Source of the DNA: Melanocharis versteri
Lineage: Eukaryota > Chordata > Aves > Passeriformes > Melanocharitidae
Length of the DNA: 64,000 bases
Reading direction: 5' to 3'
NCBI GenBank assembly: GCA_013397845.1
Contig: VZTG01006403.1
Span: 372,001-436,000 of the forward strand
The number at the start of each line of letters is the position of its first letter. Position 1 is the first letter of the stretch. The notes under the pieces were generated by a model. That model ran no database searches and was not told where the DNA came from. It saw only the letters and a list, made by a program, of their open reading frames with translations. A program made the position numbers and the translations under genes. Positions 40,282-52,700 of the stretch are shown here, one piece after another.

Positions 40282-42459
40282 GACTTGTGGTGCTTGAAAA
40301 ATACCAATAACTGAAAAAAACCCAACTAAAACAGCATGAAAATTGTTTGGTTTGGATCTGATTTTTCTTAGATTCCGACAAGTTTGTACAGTTTGGCCAG
40401 ATCAATAACTATTTATCTGTCTTGGTATTTCTGAATTAGTTCAAGCTGAAAAATGCAAAATTTTTAAGTGTAAATTTAGGTGATTAGGGAGCTTCCTCTT
40501 AAAATTCTCTGTTAATTATTCTGATCCAATAATCAGGTATTTTCTTCTTGGTTCAGTTCTGCATTAGGGTAAACAAAGAATTTGGTTCAGGTAACAGCTG
40601 TGGTTCAGTTACCATTTTATGTGGATATAATCTGTATTGATTTGGTGTTAGGTTGAAGCAGTTTGGAGAGAGCTTGTGTTTGTGTCTAGATCTACATGAC
40701 TTTGTGCCTTTGAGAAGATGCAGGAAACGTGGGTTAAAAAGAAAAGAGGAATGATATAAAATCTGAATTTGGATCTGCATTTTTATAACCTTACCGTATA
40801 AAATGGATAAAGAGAGTACTTTGTCATTGAATCAAATACTGTTTACTGAATTCCATTGAAACTCTTAAGAATAACTTGAAAATTTAACTTTATTTTCACA
40901 GGCCAGTATGCCTATAGCCCTGGCTACTTTTAAATTCCTCAGCAAATTTTTTTTTTCATGTGTAAGTTTATTATTTCTGTATAATTACTCAGAATTTGGT
41001 TGTTTATTCTTTTTCAGGAACTTGTTTTGGGTTCTCTTTTATATTGGTAGAGAAATTAGAGGACACTAGTGGTTTCTTTAGCAACCTCTTGTAGGCTGCG
41101 CAGGAAAATTACTAAGAAGCAATTTTTTTCTGACATGCCAAATTGTAACTATTTTAAACTAAACCACTGGGTTGACTGTTTAAAGATTTAATATAATTTT
41201 ATCCATATGTACTTTCAAAATATGGTTTAGTATTAATTGATATGTCGGAGTTGAGCTGCATTAGGTGTCTGCACAGTTGTGACACTCAGCAGCTCAAGAG
41301 ATGGTGTTGCAGACTTTATTCTGTTCCTTTTTCCAGAATGGTGCCATGACCACTGCTAGTGCTGTGCATGGGCACAGGAAGAGCAAAACCCAGAGTGGGC
41401 AGCCCCATGCCACAGAGACTGCAAAAGGACATGATGTCCCCATTTTGTTAGAAAGTCCTTTCTGAAACCCTACCTGAACACCAGTCCTGTGTGTTAATTA
41501 CAGTCTCTGTCCTTCAGGCTCAGTTCTGTGTGTTCTTGACTCTGTGGGCTTTAACATATCTGTCTCTGAGGAGGAAAGTTCCTGCTTCTTCAGGGGACTT
41601 CGAAAAAACTTCATGAGAATATCACTTACCCTTGGCTCATTATTTCTTTAGGCTCCTTCCATAGGAGATGAGGTTAAATCTGTTGTTATTGACTTGCCAG
41701 TCACATGATATCAGACGCACGTGCAGCTGCTTAAATTTGAATTGAAATAGCTCTGAAAAAGATGGGGGCTCCCTCTCAGATAAAATAACATGTATGTCCA
41801 AGAAAATCATAAATAAGCTGTTGGGGGTTTTTTAGTAGATCTATCTCATATCATAATAATTACCAAAGTGTTTACTCACAGGTGCAAAATACTTAGAGAA
41901 TCTCCTTAATCTCCAATTATTGTTGCCCTCTCATCTTGACCTCTCTTGAAGTGTTTTATAAACAATTTAAAGAATAAATGAAGTATTAGAAACAGTTATT
42001 ATAGAGCAGGCAAAGTTATTTGCTTTCTTTGAGTGAAGGGATATAATTTATAAAGGACTGATTACACTCATCTGTTTTCTGGGTAGCCTGTAAGTTTACT
42101 TTACCATGGCAAGGCAGAATAACAGAGAAATTGTGTCATGGGAGCCAAGTAAGATATTGTAGCAGTAGGAAATCCAATTGCCTTGTTTTACAGCCATTTG
42201 TCTCGTCCGTTGTTTCTGTCAAATGATCATTTGAATCAAGAGCATTTAAAGAGATTTTCTTTCCCTGCAGTAATGAGAACAACAGAGACTTTTATGCTGC
42301 AGGACATTCCTACTAGGTCTTTCCTCCTCTAACATGGCTACCTGCCAGTCCTTGTTATTATCGAAAGTTGCTTCATTTAGTACATTTTATAAAGTGTCTC
42401 TGCCCAGCTTCGTGGCTGTCACTGAGGTTATGAGTCAAGAAGGAGAGTGGGAGCGGGAG

Positions 42460-42535
42460 CTCTGATTCAGCAGGGCTTAGCAGCAGAGAAGTTAAAACTG
42501 AGAATGTTAGTGGGTAGCTTATTACTTCAAACCTA
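42460..42535. repeat. Possible ancient interspersed repeat fragment
   Basis: CTGATTCAGCAGGGCTTA followed by a diverged stretch ending ATTACTTCAAACC resembles, from memory, an old archosaur/turtle interspersed repeat that starts CTGATTCAGCAAAGCACTTA. Divergence is high and no structural landmark confirms it. Confidence 0.25.
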
Positions 42536-43695
42536 CACTTTTTCAAGATATGTGTTCTAATCAAAAGAAAAATACAGTGGAAAGCATGTTTGATCTCTTT
42601 GCCTTACTCATTTTACCACATTGTTCCTGTCTTGCTTACTAATCAGAGGTTGGCGTCGAGGTTATTTGACTCCAGCTCTCAGAAAGAAGAGCCCTGTCTT
42701 GGAGGGAACAGCCTAAGGATTTCAGAAGCTCCCTCTGTAAGTCTGCAAGCCATTCCCACCTCTGCTGTGCACTTCTGTCCAGCAGGGATCAAATGAGATG
42801 CGAGGGTCCTGGAATCATCAAAGCAACAGAGCCTGTTGGCTCCAAGACAGCTGGAACTGGGGAAAAGATGCCTGTTCTTCTTCTCTTACGTGGCTTTTTT
42901 CTGTCTCTTTCCTGATCTCCCTGTGAGGCAGACGGAGTGGAGGCAGTAGAGCAGCAGGGAAGAAGAAAGGGTGACAGCGACTGTCTATTCCACATCAGAT
43001 GACAATTTTGTAGTGTCCCTTTGCAATTGGAAGAACATTTGTCAAATATCTGCCAACCGTAGTTCTGCAGCCCCTGGAGAAGCTTACCTTATCGAAGTGC
43101 CTTTTTTTCCCTAAACAGATAGGAGAGAAGACACTGTCACTTCCAAGATCAGTATTTGAGTGGAGAAATCAGGCAGGATGTTGTTGTAGACACATATATA
43201 GAATTACAACTGTATTTCTAGTACTGCTGGCAGAAGCAGGGAGGATGAGGGAGAGAGCTACATTAATAACAGGTGGTTGTTATCAGCATGATAAGACTCA
43301 AAAATCCTGCAGTAACTCTGTATCCTACAGTAATGTTCTTGCAGGTCAAACACCCTTAAAAATATACCTTAGCAGTTCTAAGACACTTCTGAAATACTCC
43401 TTTAGCTTTTAGAATCATCATTTTGAAAGTCAGTAAGTCTGTGTGAAAACATTTGATATTTAATCACTAGAAGAGTTGGGGGCTCTTATTCAGAAGAGTG
43501 TGGTCAGAGGAAATCAGAGTTTGAGAGCCGATTCTTCGCCTGCTGCATCTGGAGCCTAGTGGGGGTGCTCTGGGGAACAAATGTAAATTTGGCTTTGGCT
43601 CAAGGGAGGTCCCCTGTCATGAGATGACATATGAAGGTTATGCATGTAAGTACCAAACCCTCGCACTCCCATACTGTGCAGCATTTCACAGCCAG

Positions 43696-43757
43696 GAGAT
43701 AAACAGAGACTGTAGCTGTTTTAAAATAACAGCTATGTTTTTTTCTCTGTTTATCTC
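43696..43757. repeat. Nested inverted repeat, pre-miRNA-sized hairpin
   Basis: The outer arms GAGATAAACAGAGA (43696-43709) and TCTCTGTTTATCTC (43744-43757) are exact reverse complements over 14 bp. Inside, TAGCTGTT (43713-43720) pairs with AACAGCTA (43728-43735) over 8 bp around a 7-nt loop. Three unpaired bases on the left and eight on the right separate the two stems. The 62-nt structure is in pre-mRNA of the long GMDS intron. I recognise no known microRNA or transposon in it. Confidence 0.8.
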
Positions 43758-46700
43758 TGTTTGCTGGGCTATTAGGACCCTTTTGTTTACTCCTGCCTTG
43801 AGTCGTCTCCCAGGTCAGTGTGTCCTGTAAATTGGGTATGATACTTTCTGCCAGATATCACTTTTACCTGAAATGCTGGACACTGTAAACTTTCTTTTAA
43901 AACTCTCATGAGTAATTGCCAAAAGGTCGTAGCTACAGTGTCCCGAACAAATGAACGTTATGAATGGTCCCCTTTTTTAGCCTACTTTTACTTTAAACAT
44001 GCCTGTTGGGTTTTGAGTACCTGCAGCTAAATGGTGTTGCTTTTGGCAGGGCTTGGTGAGCAAATGAGGCATAATCTCTCTGATCTCAGTAGTCTGGTCA
44101 GTCAGCCATGACATTCTCAGTGTCTTTTCTTTCTACACCCTGTCTAACAGAGCCATAGCCCAGGCAGCTCTCAGTGGGGTTGCCAAGGATTACCATGTGC
44201 AGTGAAGCAGCAGATGGCAGGACAGTGGAAAATATGCAGTCCCAATCCCTGGGTTCACGTGGGGTTCAGGGTTAAATTTCAGTGATTTCCCTCTCTGCTC
44301 CTCAAGCCCATCAATAAACTGCCCTTTGAGAGACAAACTCTTTAGTGTGCTTTGGGAAACTATTTAAAGTTCAGTTTTGTCCAGTTTTGGAAGTGTGTTG
44401 TAGACTGAAGCAGAAAATTTAGGCATTCTGAAAATTTAAGCTACAGCAGTTCAAGTCTTCCTCACCTTAATGTGGGCATAAAAAATGAGGTACATATGAA
44501 TACATCTTGAAAATTATGAAAGGAGGGTAAAAGGAGCTTTGCAAATTTGATTAGCTCATAAATTGTGTAATGACTGAATGAGGGGTGCCTCCACAAACTT
44601 AAACTTCTGCCTATATGTTTTGATAAAGCTCTTGTTTGCACTTTTGGTTTTTCCCCCCACAGGCTCCCTCTTCCTTATTCCTTGCACGGGATGGAGAGTT
44701 CTTACTGGAATGACTAGATGTTCAATCTTGGAGTGGGGGAGGTGCAATGGTGGGCAAAGAACAAGAAAAACATTCTTTTACAGCAGATTTATTTACTCTG
44801 TTGAGTGATTTCATCCCTTTTTGACTCTTCTAGGGTACTTCTGTCTCATTGTTTCACAAATACCAAGACACTCAACTTACTTGAATTCTTGTAAAATTTT
44901 GGCATTTTATCTCCATTTTGGGGGGGAGAAATTAAGGCATGAAAAACCAAAAAAAGTCTACATTTCTTGATTGATTAGTTCATGTTCAGAATAAAACTCT
45001 CATCTGTTTCCACCTTAGGGCTTTGTTACAAGCACATAGAGGAATATGTGTCAGTGACTAAATGAGAACCTGGATTTAAGTGACTTTCTGAGCATCCTTT
45101 CAGAATTTGCACAAGAACCAGGCTTTTGTTCATTTTCCTGTCACATAATTAATCAGGCTGATCTGTGAATCTATAATTTCTTTCTCTGAAGTTCTTTACC
45201 TTTGGTTAGCTTCAAGATCCACAGGACCCTTGCCTACTTAATTTCTCGCAAGACAGTAATTTCTGCTCTCAGAGCAAGTCTCTTCTCTTGACAGGGGGCA
45301 ATCCTATTAGGAAAAAGATTACAGTATGTAGTCTAGAGGTGTTCTGTGAAACCATACCACTGTGCATTCAGAAACAACAGTGAAACACGTAATCCTAAAT
45401 TTTGGTGCTAAAATTTACAGCTTTGTCCTGAATATGTACAGAGCGTGTGTATGTGCATGTGAATTTTTCTAAGTGCATGCACAGCTACCTATGGGGATAT
45501 TAAAATGATGTGAAAGGTCCCACTAAAAATACAAAGCCAGGAAATTCAGAATTGGGCTAACTTTCTGTCCTGGTTTCACCCCATTGTATTCAAGTATTGT
45601 AGACATCTCAGAACAGCAGGTGATCTGAGTGCCTCTTCTGTTCCTAGAGGAAGTATAAACTAACTTAAATGGGAAATATCACAAAAACAGGATAACAATG
45701 AATTTCAGGAGTTCACAAAGGAAGAAGTGTTCTTAAAAATACTGTTATTAAAACAGTAGTGAGCATGACAAGCTGAATGGTGGTAAATAGGCATATTATA
45801 TAGACACTCTGTTTTTTTGCCATTGAATCACTTTCCAAATTTTTTGTTTCATATTTTCTTGTTCAAAACTTTTGTGGTGATTGGACATGTTATTGGTGGT
45901 ATGTTTAAGTTTGGCCTCTTCTTTGTAGATTTGAGTAATCTGACTTCAGGAAAACGGCACCAATTTATGTTGCCAGAAAGCTGAGTTCTCTGTGTTTATA
46001 GCTGCGTGTTTATTTTTATTATTAATTACGCTAGAGAAACTCTATTCCCTCAGAGAAAGAATTCAGGAGTGAGATTCAGTTTCAGTGGCAACATTAGTAA
46101 AAAGGAATATTCATTGAAATGTGTGTACATTTGAAAAAGCTGTTAGAATTTTACTCAACGGTTGTGTTCAAAATATTTTCTCATTAAATAAGGGTTCATT
46201 TCTTTTTTCGGTGCCCTATTCATTTCAGAGTGAAAATTAGCAGCATGCCCAGGCTTTGTCCCAGAGGGGAGTTCGCCCTCAGCACTGGTTTTTATGCAAC
46301 CTCCTGACATACCCTTTCTGCCTGTGGGAGAGCTGCCGCTCTGTCTGGTGGCATTTCCAGTTCAGAGCTTGGGTGTGGAAGCCGTGGCACCCTTGCTTAA
46401 CTTCAGGGTCCTCTGAGAGTGATCACATCCTGCGCTGCAGTAAGGACATAGCTTTTATGGGAAGTTTAAGCAACCAGCAGCAACTACAGCTAGGTGAAAT
46501 AATGTTTTTATTGGCTTTCTGCATAGAGGAGGTCAACGCAGCTAGACCAAACATGGCCAAGTCCTTTGGACCAGAAGGGACATGCCGTCTTTGTTGGCTT
46601 GCGGTCTTCCTGGTGTACTGTCATCGTGCCTCTGCCTTTTCACCCCATTATCTTCTTAAACTGTCAGGGCTTGGGGGCTTACTTTAGGGTTGGGTTCTCC

Positions 46701-49700
46701 CCGCTCCTGCTCCACACAATCAATTGAAGCTTTTTTACAGGGTTCTGTTGTTAAAACACTACATTTCAGGGTTGTTACTTTGGTTTTATCCAGAGTAATG
46801 ACTTCCAGGGTTGTCCTGTTCTGTCTTCAGCAGACCCACTTGTCCCTATGCAGAAGCAGAGCTTGGGAAATGGGGACAGTAGGGACAGGGAGAGTAGGCT
46901 GAGGGCACCGTGAGCTGATCTCATACTCTGGGTTGCACACCAGCTTGACTGCATGCCACGGCACACACTATGGAGATATTTTTTTGGCTCTTACATCTGA
47001 GCCATGCATTTACTTGATTAGTCTGTTATGAATCTGAAAGGGTGTCTGTAGCTGGAAGATTCCATCCTTGTGCTTGTAATTGTAGAACTTTGCAGGTGAC
47101 GATCTATACATTGACTTGTTGGGATCATCAGTGGTGTTGGAGATGTATTTCTCACCACAGCCCAGCTGAGAATCCAACTATTCATAACATGGAAGATGGA
47201 AGGAACCTTGCATTTTATGTGCCTTGTACTAGAAAAAAATGTGCCTCCTGTATTTGCAGAAGCTGAGATTTCTTTTTTTTTGCTTCCCTCCAGTTCTCAC
47301 TGGCCCTTACCTTGTTACTTCTCGATGAGCTCTTTCCCCTCAGCTGTTTCCAGCTCCCTGAAAAAATGATTCAGCTGTGTTTCAGGAACCCCTCTTGGTG
47401 ATTCCAGGACTCCTGTAGCAAACAGTGGTTTAGTAAAATCGAAACACATTTACCAAATGATGTATTGAGGGCCTAAGGGGTGTCTGGAGGACTACCACTG
47501 TCGCAAAGCTAACCAGAGGAAGGTCCTAGGAGAAAAACAGTTGAGCAACAAAGCTCCAAAGGGAGGCACATGGATTAGGAACATCTTGAGTTATACTGTA
47601 TAAGTGTCAAACCCGTCTAGCACTGCTTTATTAGTTTGTGTGGGAGGCAAAGTTTCAAATAAGCTACTTGGCTGTAGCCAGACCGTTTCTCTCGCTCCAA
47701 GAAAATACATCAGCACTGACTCAGCAAATTTGCTGCTGTGACTAGTTTCAAGGCTAGATCTTGTTACAGTCTTTAACCTACAGTAAAAGTAAAGGAAAAT
47801 TCTTTTTCCCCCTGACTTGAAGTGAAATGATACGTTTTATACTCAAGAAATTTGCACATTAAAAGTTAACACAATTATGGGTGCACAGAAAGTCATGGAA
47901 GACCTGTGCAAAACTTTGTTTACATCATGACCCACCGCAAAGTGATGTCCCAGCCACCTGGAGAGGTTGAGAGACCAACCTGATTTAGTCCCTCAGAGGT
48001 CAGAAGGTCTAAGAAACTGTATTAGTCAGTCATGTGTCACCAGGTAAGATTAAAAGCCTTGCCTGCTTCATCTCAAGGGAGCGCGAGGGTAAAGGCTGAA
48101 CGTCTCAGCTTGAACCATCAAACAGCAACTTTTTTGATGTGCTACTGGTTGTTGAGAGGATGGAGGAGGGGAAAGACGGGGAGAAAAGGAAAGGGGTGTT
48201 AAATTTAGGAGCACAGATGTCTGAACTGTGATAGCCATTAAACAAGGGAAGCTAAAATCCGGGGGTTTTCTGCAAGTTGCCTAAGACTGAAGGATAATTC
48301 CATTTTGTACGAGTGCTGGATTTTCCTTTTTGTTGCATACGGTTCTAGCTATTGTAGCACCAACTAAGCAAAGCATGTACTTAACTACAATTGTTTACAC
48401 AGGCTTTAACAATGTAAAGAGTCTGTACTGATGGGCAAGCACACTCATGTTTACCCACAGCTCATACATGCAAGGGCTTGCCTAGTTCTGTGACAGCTGA
48501 AATGAGACATTTAATTCAATAACCTTAGTTGTACAATTTAAAAAACACAGCTTAAATGAATGTTAGCAAATCAGAGTGGCTAAAGACTTTTACCTTTTTT
48601 TTAAAATGTAGTGTATATGAACTACGATTAAAAAAACCAAAGTGAATAGTGTGGAGCAAAAGGTTAAGTTTTCTATAAGCAAAACGCTGCTCTGTTTGTG
48701 TAAGTGCCATTAACAACATAAACTTGGGAACAGGAATAACACTTTTACATATTGTTTTCAGTATTAATGTTTGGGTTTTCCTTTATAAGAACCTTTGATG
48801 CCTCACCTTTTCCTGTTCAGTGTACAGTTCCTGAGGGGAAAATATTTTAATTTAAGAAAAATTATATGGAGGAAATATACTAAAATAGTACCTTTTGGCC
48901 AACAGTTATTGCTGGTATATCACCCTGTCCTTTTAACAACCCCATATGATAGATCTGAGAAGTGTAATTAGTCCCAAATTGTGGTATTTTAATTGTGAAA
49001 TCTAATAGCTTTGTGTTACACCGTACACATGCAGATTGTCTGCTAATCAAACATCATTTTTTCACAGCCACTTTAGAGAACTTCTGCTGTGTAGTCATAG
49101 AAATGATCCTGTCATTGTTTTTTGGGAGGTGGAAACCTATATCTGTTTGTATATAGAGCAGTTGTGAAGAGTCTAAAGCCCTGATGACAGATGCGCAGTG
49201 GAGGGTTAGCACCACTGAGTCACTGGGGAGCGTGGCTTGTGCTGTGACAAACACCCCTCTGATTCTCATCCTCTGGTGGTGGTGGTAGGTCTCTTCCCCT
49301 GTTTCTGTGCACCTTTTTTACAGGGCTTACTAGTTGTCCCCTGAGGTAGGCTTTGTGCTGTCTTTTCACCCACTGGGAAAAAGAAAAATTTTCCTACTCT
49401 CTGTGCTCCCTCCACATTTCTGTACCTTGTTGTTCCTCACAAGGCTGTCTCTCACTCTCATTTTCCACTCAGATTATAAAAGTCATTAATTCGTGTTCCC
49501 TCCACGTGTAGTTCAATGCCCTCTTGTTGCCCTGAGCTGCCCAGATGTTCTGTATGCAAGTGGTTGGCAGGAGCAGAGGTGCTCTGGGGTTGAAGAGCAT
49601 CAGCCCCCTCCACTGTGCTGCCCTCGCCCGCTGATTCTCGCCTCTCCGTGCCTCTACCCTTCTGCCTTAACCTCCTAATTTTTGAAATATAAAAGTAGTA

Positions 49701-52700
49701 GTGCATTTTCCATTATCTAAACAATGGGCACCCAAGGAATCGGCACCATATTTCTGTTGAAAACTGGCGTGCTAATGGAAAAAGGGGGCCAAGCAGAATT
49801 AGTGCGTTTTGGCATTGGAAAGGTTATAATGTGCATCAATATATTATTAAACAAAATAATTCCATTGATATGCTGATTGCTGTCTTTGTTAGCAGTATTT
49901 GAAGGAATTACTACCACATCATTTTATTTAAATCACACATTTCAAAGTAGTTCCAAATGAGGGTCACTTGATAAGGAGGGACAATTTTATCCTCATGTTA
50001 CTGGACCACTGCTTTCAGTCTGGGATCTGTGGATTTGTTTGTTACCTAATTGTTTCCCAGGGGATTGATGAAGAATAACCTTTTTTAAAAATATATCATC
50101 AGTAGCTTAATCTTTCCTGTTTAGAGAAAGATACATGTCCATTGGAAAATAGTTTGGGGTATGTAAACTGAAAATGTTTGAAAAACATTGCAAATATATT
50201 AAAAAATCTGAGAAAACCACTGCCATAAGGTACTTTTAAAATTTTAAAGAACAGAGAAAAAGATTGAACATATTATGATGAAACAAAGTGTTTCCAGCTA
50301 TGCTATACAGGATTAAAATGTAAGGATTAAAGCACTGTATCTCATGTTTCAGGAAATAAAATGATTTATTGCCCCAATCAGGAAGATGTTTCCCATGCAT
50401 GACTTTACAAGGAGTTGCTTATGAATCATATCACCCTTATTTCATATATATTTCATTTTGCAAAAATCTGATTGTGGACTTTATTGCAAGCTCATCCAAA
50501 GGTAGCTGAACTTGCTGAGTAAAATTTGTAGGATATTATGGTGAGTAGAAGGGGAAAAACATCACTTTCAACAACGATTTTTCCTTTATTTCCAAAAATC
50601 GATGTTTCAATTACAACTGTTGTTGTGAGAAGAACAATTTGTTATTTAAAATTGAGAATGGATTCACAATTTAAATGCATGAATGTTTAACGTATATTAA
50701 GTAACTGCTCTACTAGTTTTACCAAAATGCAATACTGTATCAGTTGTTTTGATCAAGACACAGTTTAAAATTCCATTTAAACCCAAGATGTGGAAGGTTA
50801 ATTTAAAGATCTATAACTTGATTTTTCATTTGGTTTACAGTGACATAAATCCATTCGTTTTGGAATAATTGTTATTGATTTTCATCAGTGTAAGGAGATT
50901 CAGGGCTTATTTTCTTAGAAAATCTGGGTGTTGCTTTGTTTTTTCATTTCAGCTTGTTACAAAAAATGGAAAAGGTTCTCATAGAATGGAAATGATGAGC
51001 ACCGTGGATTTTCAGGGTATCAAAACATTTTAATGGTCTCATTAAATATATCATTTACAACACATATATGTTAAAAGAAATATGTTCCTCTGGGTTAGTA
51101 GAAGCGCTGGGTACACAATGTGTTTGAACATGTTAGGCTTCCACTAGAATCTATGCCAGAACTGCAGAAACTTGGAGGAAAAAAAACCCCAAAACTTCAA
51201 CCTTTTTCTTGTGTCAGTGTCTTCGGAGACAGAAACCTTTTTATCATATTTTATGCAAAATGAAGAAAAAAGGTGTTATGAGAACTTGATAGATTGTTCT
51301 AGGACTGCATCTCAGTTGATAGATAAGTACTGCTATTGAATCCTATAAGATTGGTTGTCAGTCTATGATATTGCTAGGGTTAATAATGGATTTGCTTAGG
51401 CATGCAACAATTAGTGTTTTACAGCGAGAGCAGTCTTCCTAAGACCACAGTTTTAGCATTAGCTGGGTTTTGTATGTAGTCTTGAGAGCTTGGAAAATGA
51501 GGTTTCTTGAGCAGAAACAGATACTGCAATAGTGGCTCTTAAAGCTGCTTCATCCATTTGGTTGCCTCTTCTAAACCACAGATTCCAGAGAAAAGCACCT
51601 ACTTCAAAAAGGCAGTTTCCTGATGATACACAAACGGTGAAAACCCAGTGCTGATAAAAGGAATGGGGAACTGATGCAGAGACTAAGATTTACTTTTTTT
51701 CTGTCTTGGGGCAATCCAGCTTTGGAACTGTAGGTGCATTGAGACCATGCCTCCTTAAAGCAATGGTTTTCAATATGTGTTAATGAGAGATGTGTCCAGC
51801 TTTCAAAACTACATCTTTGCCAGATGCAGGCAGCATCCCTCTCGAAGGGATGAGCTATTTTCCACCCTGAGCCAGGCAGCACAATGGGCGACAGGCCTGG
51901 GCTAGAGAGCCAAAGCTATTGCATTATACCTCTGCTATTTCTTTTCATTATAGTATTGTTCCTGCAGTGGTTTGCTGACAAGTCATGTGTTTTACAGATC
52001 AGGTCTGCTTGATGAGGAATCCTTGCTTTAAATCCTGTCTAGGATAAATCGAGTTTGTAAATCAGACCTTATAGTTCCTATTGGAATGCTAACGATCTCA
52101 AAGGGAGGGCTTGGGTTTTGAAAACAAATCTAAGCTAATGCCCAGGGTTCCTGAAAGAGCTGTTAATATCATGAAAACTCTTGTAAAAGGCCGCTTTTAA
52201 AATGTAAGAACTTGTCAGAGCCTGCTTAACTAGGGCTGTTTGGAGCCCCTGAAATGACACACCAAAGCATCCTTTGCTGCTCTGGCCACGTCTTTTCTGC
52301 CTGGCCAGGTCTCTAATGCTGCGTTGCAGCAATTCCAGTGCTGCCAATAGCAATGCAAACCGGAGCATAACGTGGCCCATCATGGTTTGGATATATTTGC
52401 TGCATAGATAACTATGCAAGGCAGTTAGCCCAGCGTGCTTGGCCCTACCACAGCAAGAATGACTTCTCTGGGTTACTGTAGGACACAGAGCTCCCAGACA
52501 TTTGCCACCCACACACGTTTTGAAAAAGTGTTCAAATAAGTCAAAATACATTAACCGTGTAACAGAGTTCTGAACACTGCACATTTATTCGTACTAGGTG
52601 TGAGCAATGAGTTGTGTTTTACGAAACCCCTCTGAACTGAGGAAGCAGCGCAGAGCCAGGAGACAAACGTGGGATTCTGACATCTCTCTTTCCCACCAGT

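Noticed and set aside
42220..42233. Perfect 14-bp palindrome CAAATGATCATTTG
   Set aside because: Several such 14-bp palindromes are expected by chance in 64 kb.
52135..52584. 149-codon open frame on the - strand
   Set aside because: It lies in a GC-richer patch with no recognisable domain. Coding status is not supported; the patch could be a non-coding conserved element.
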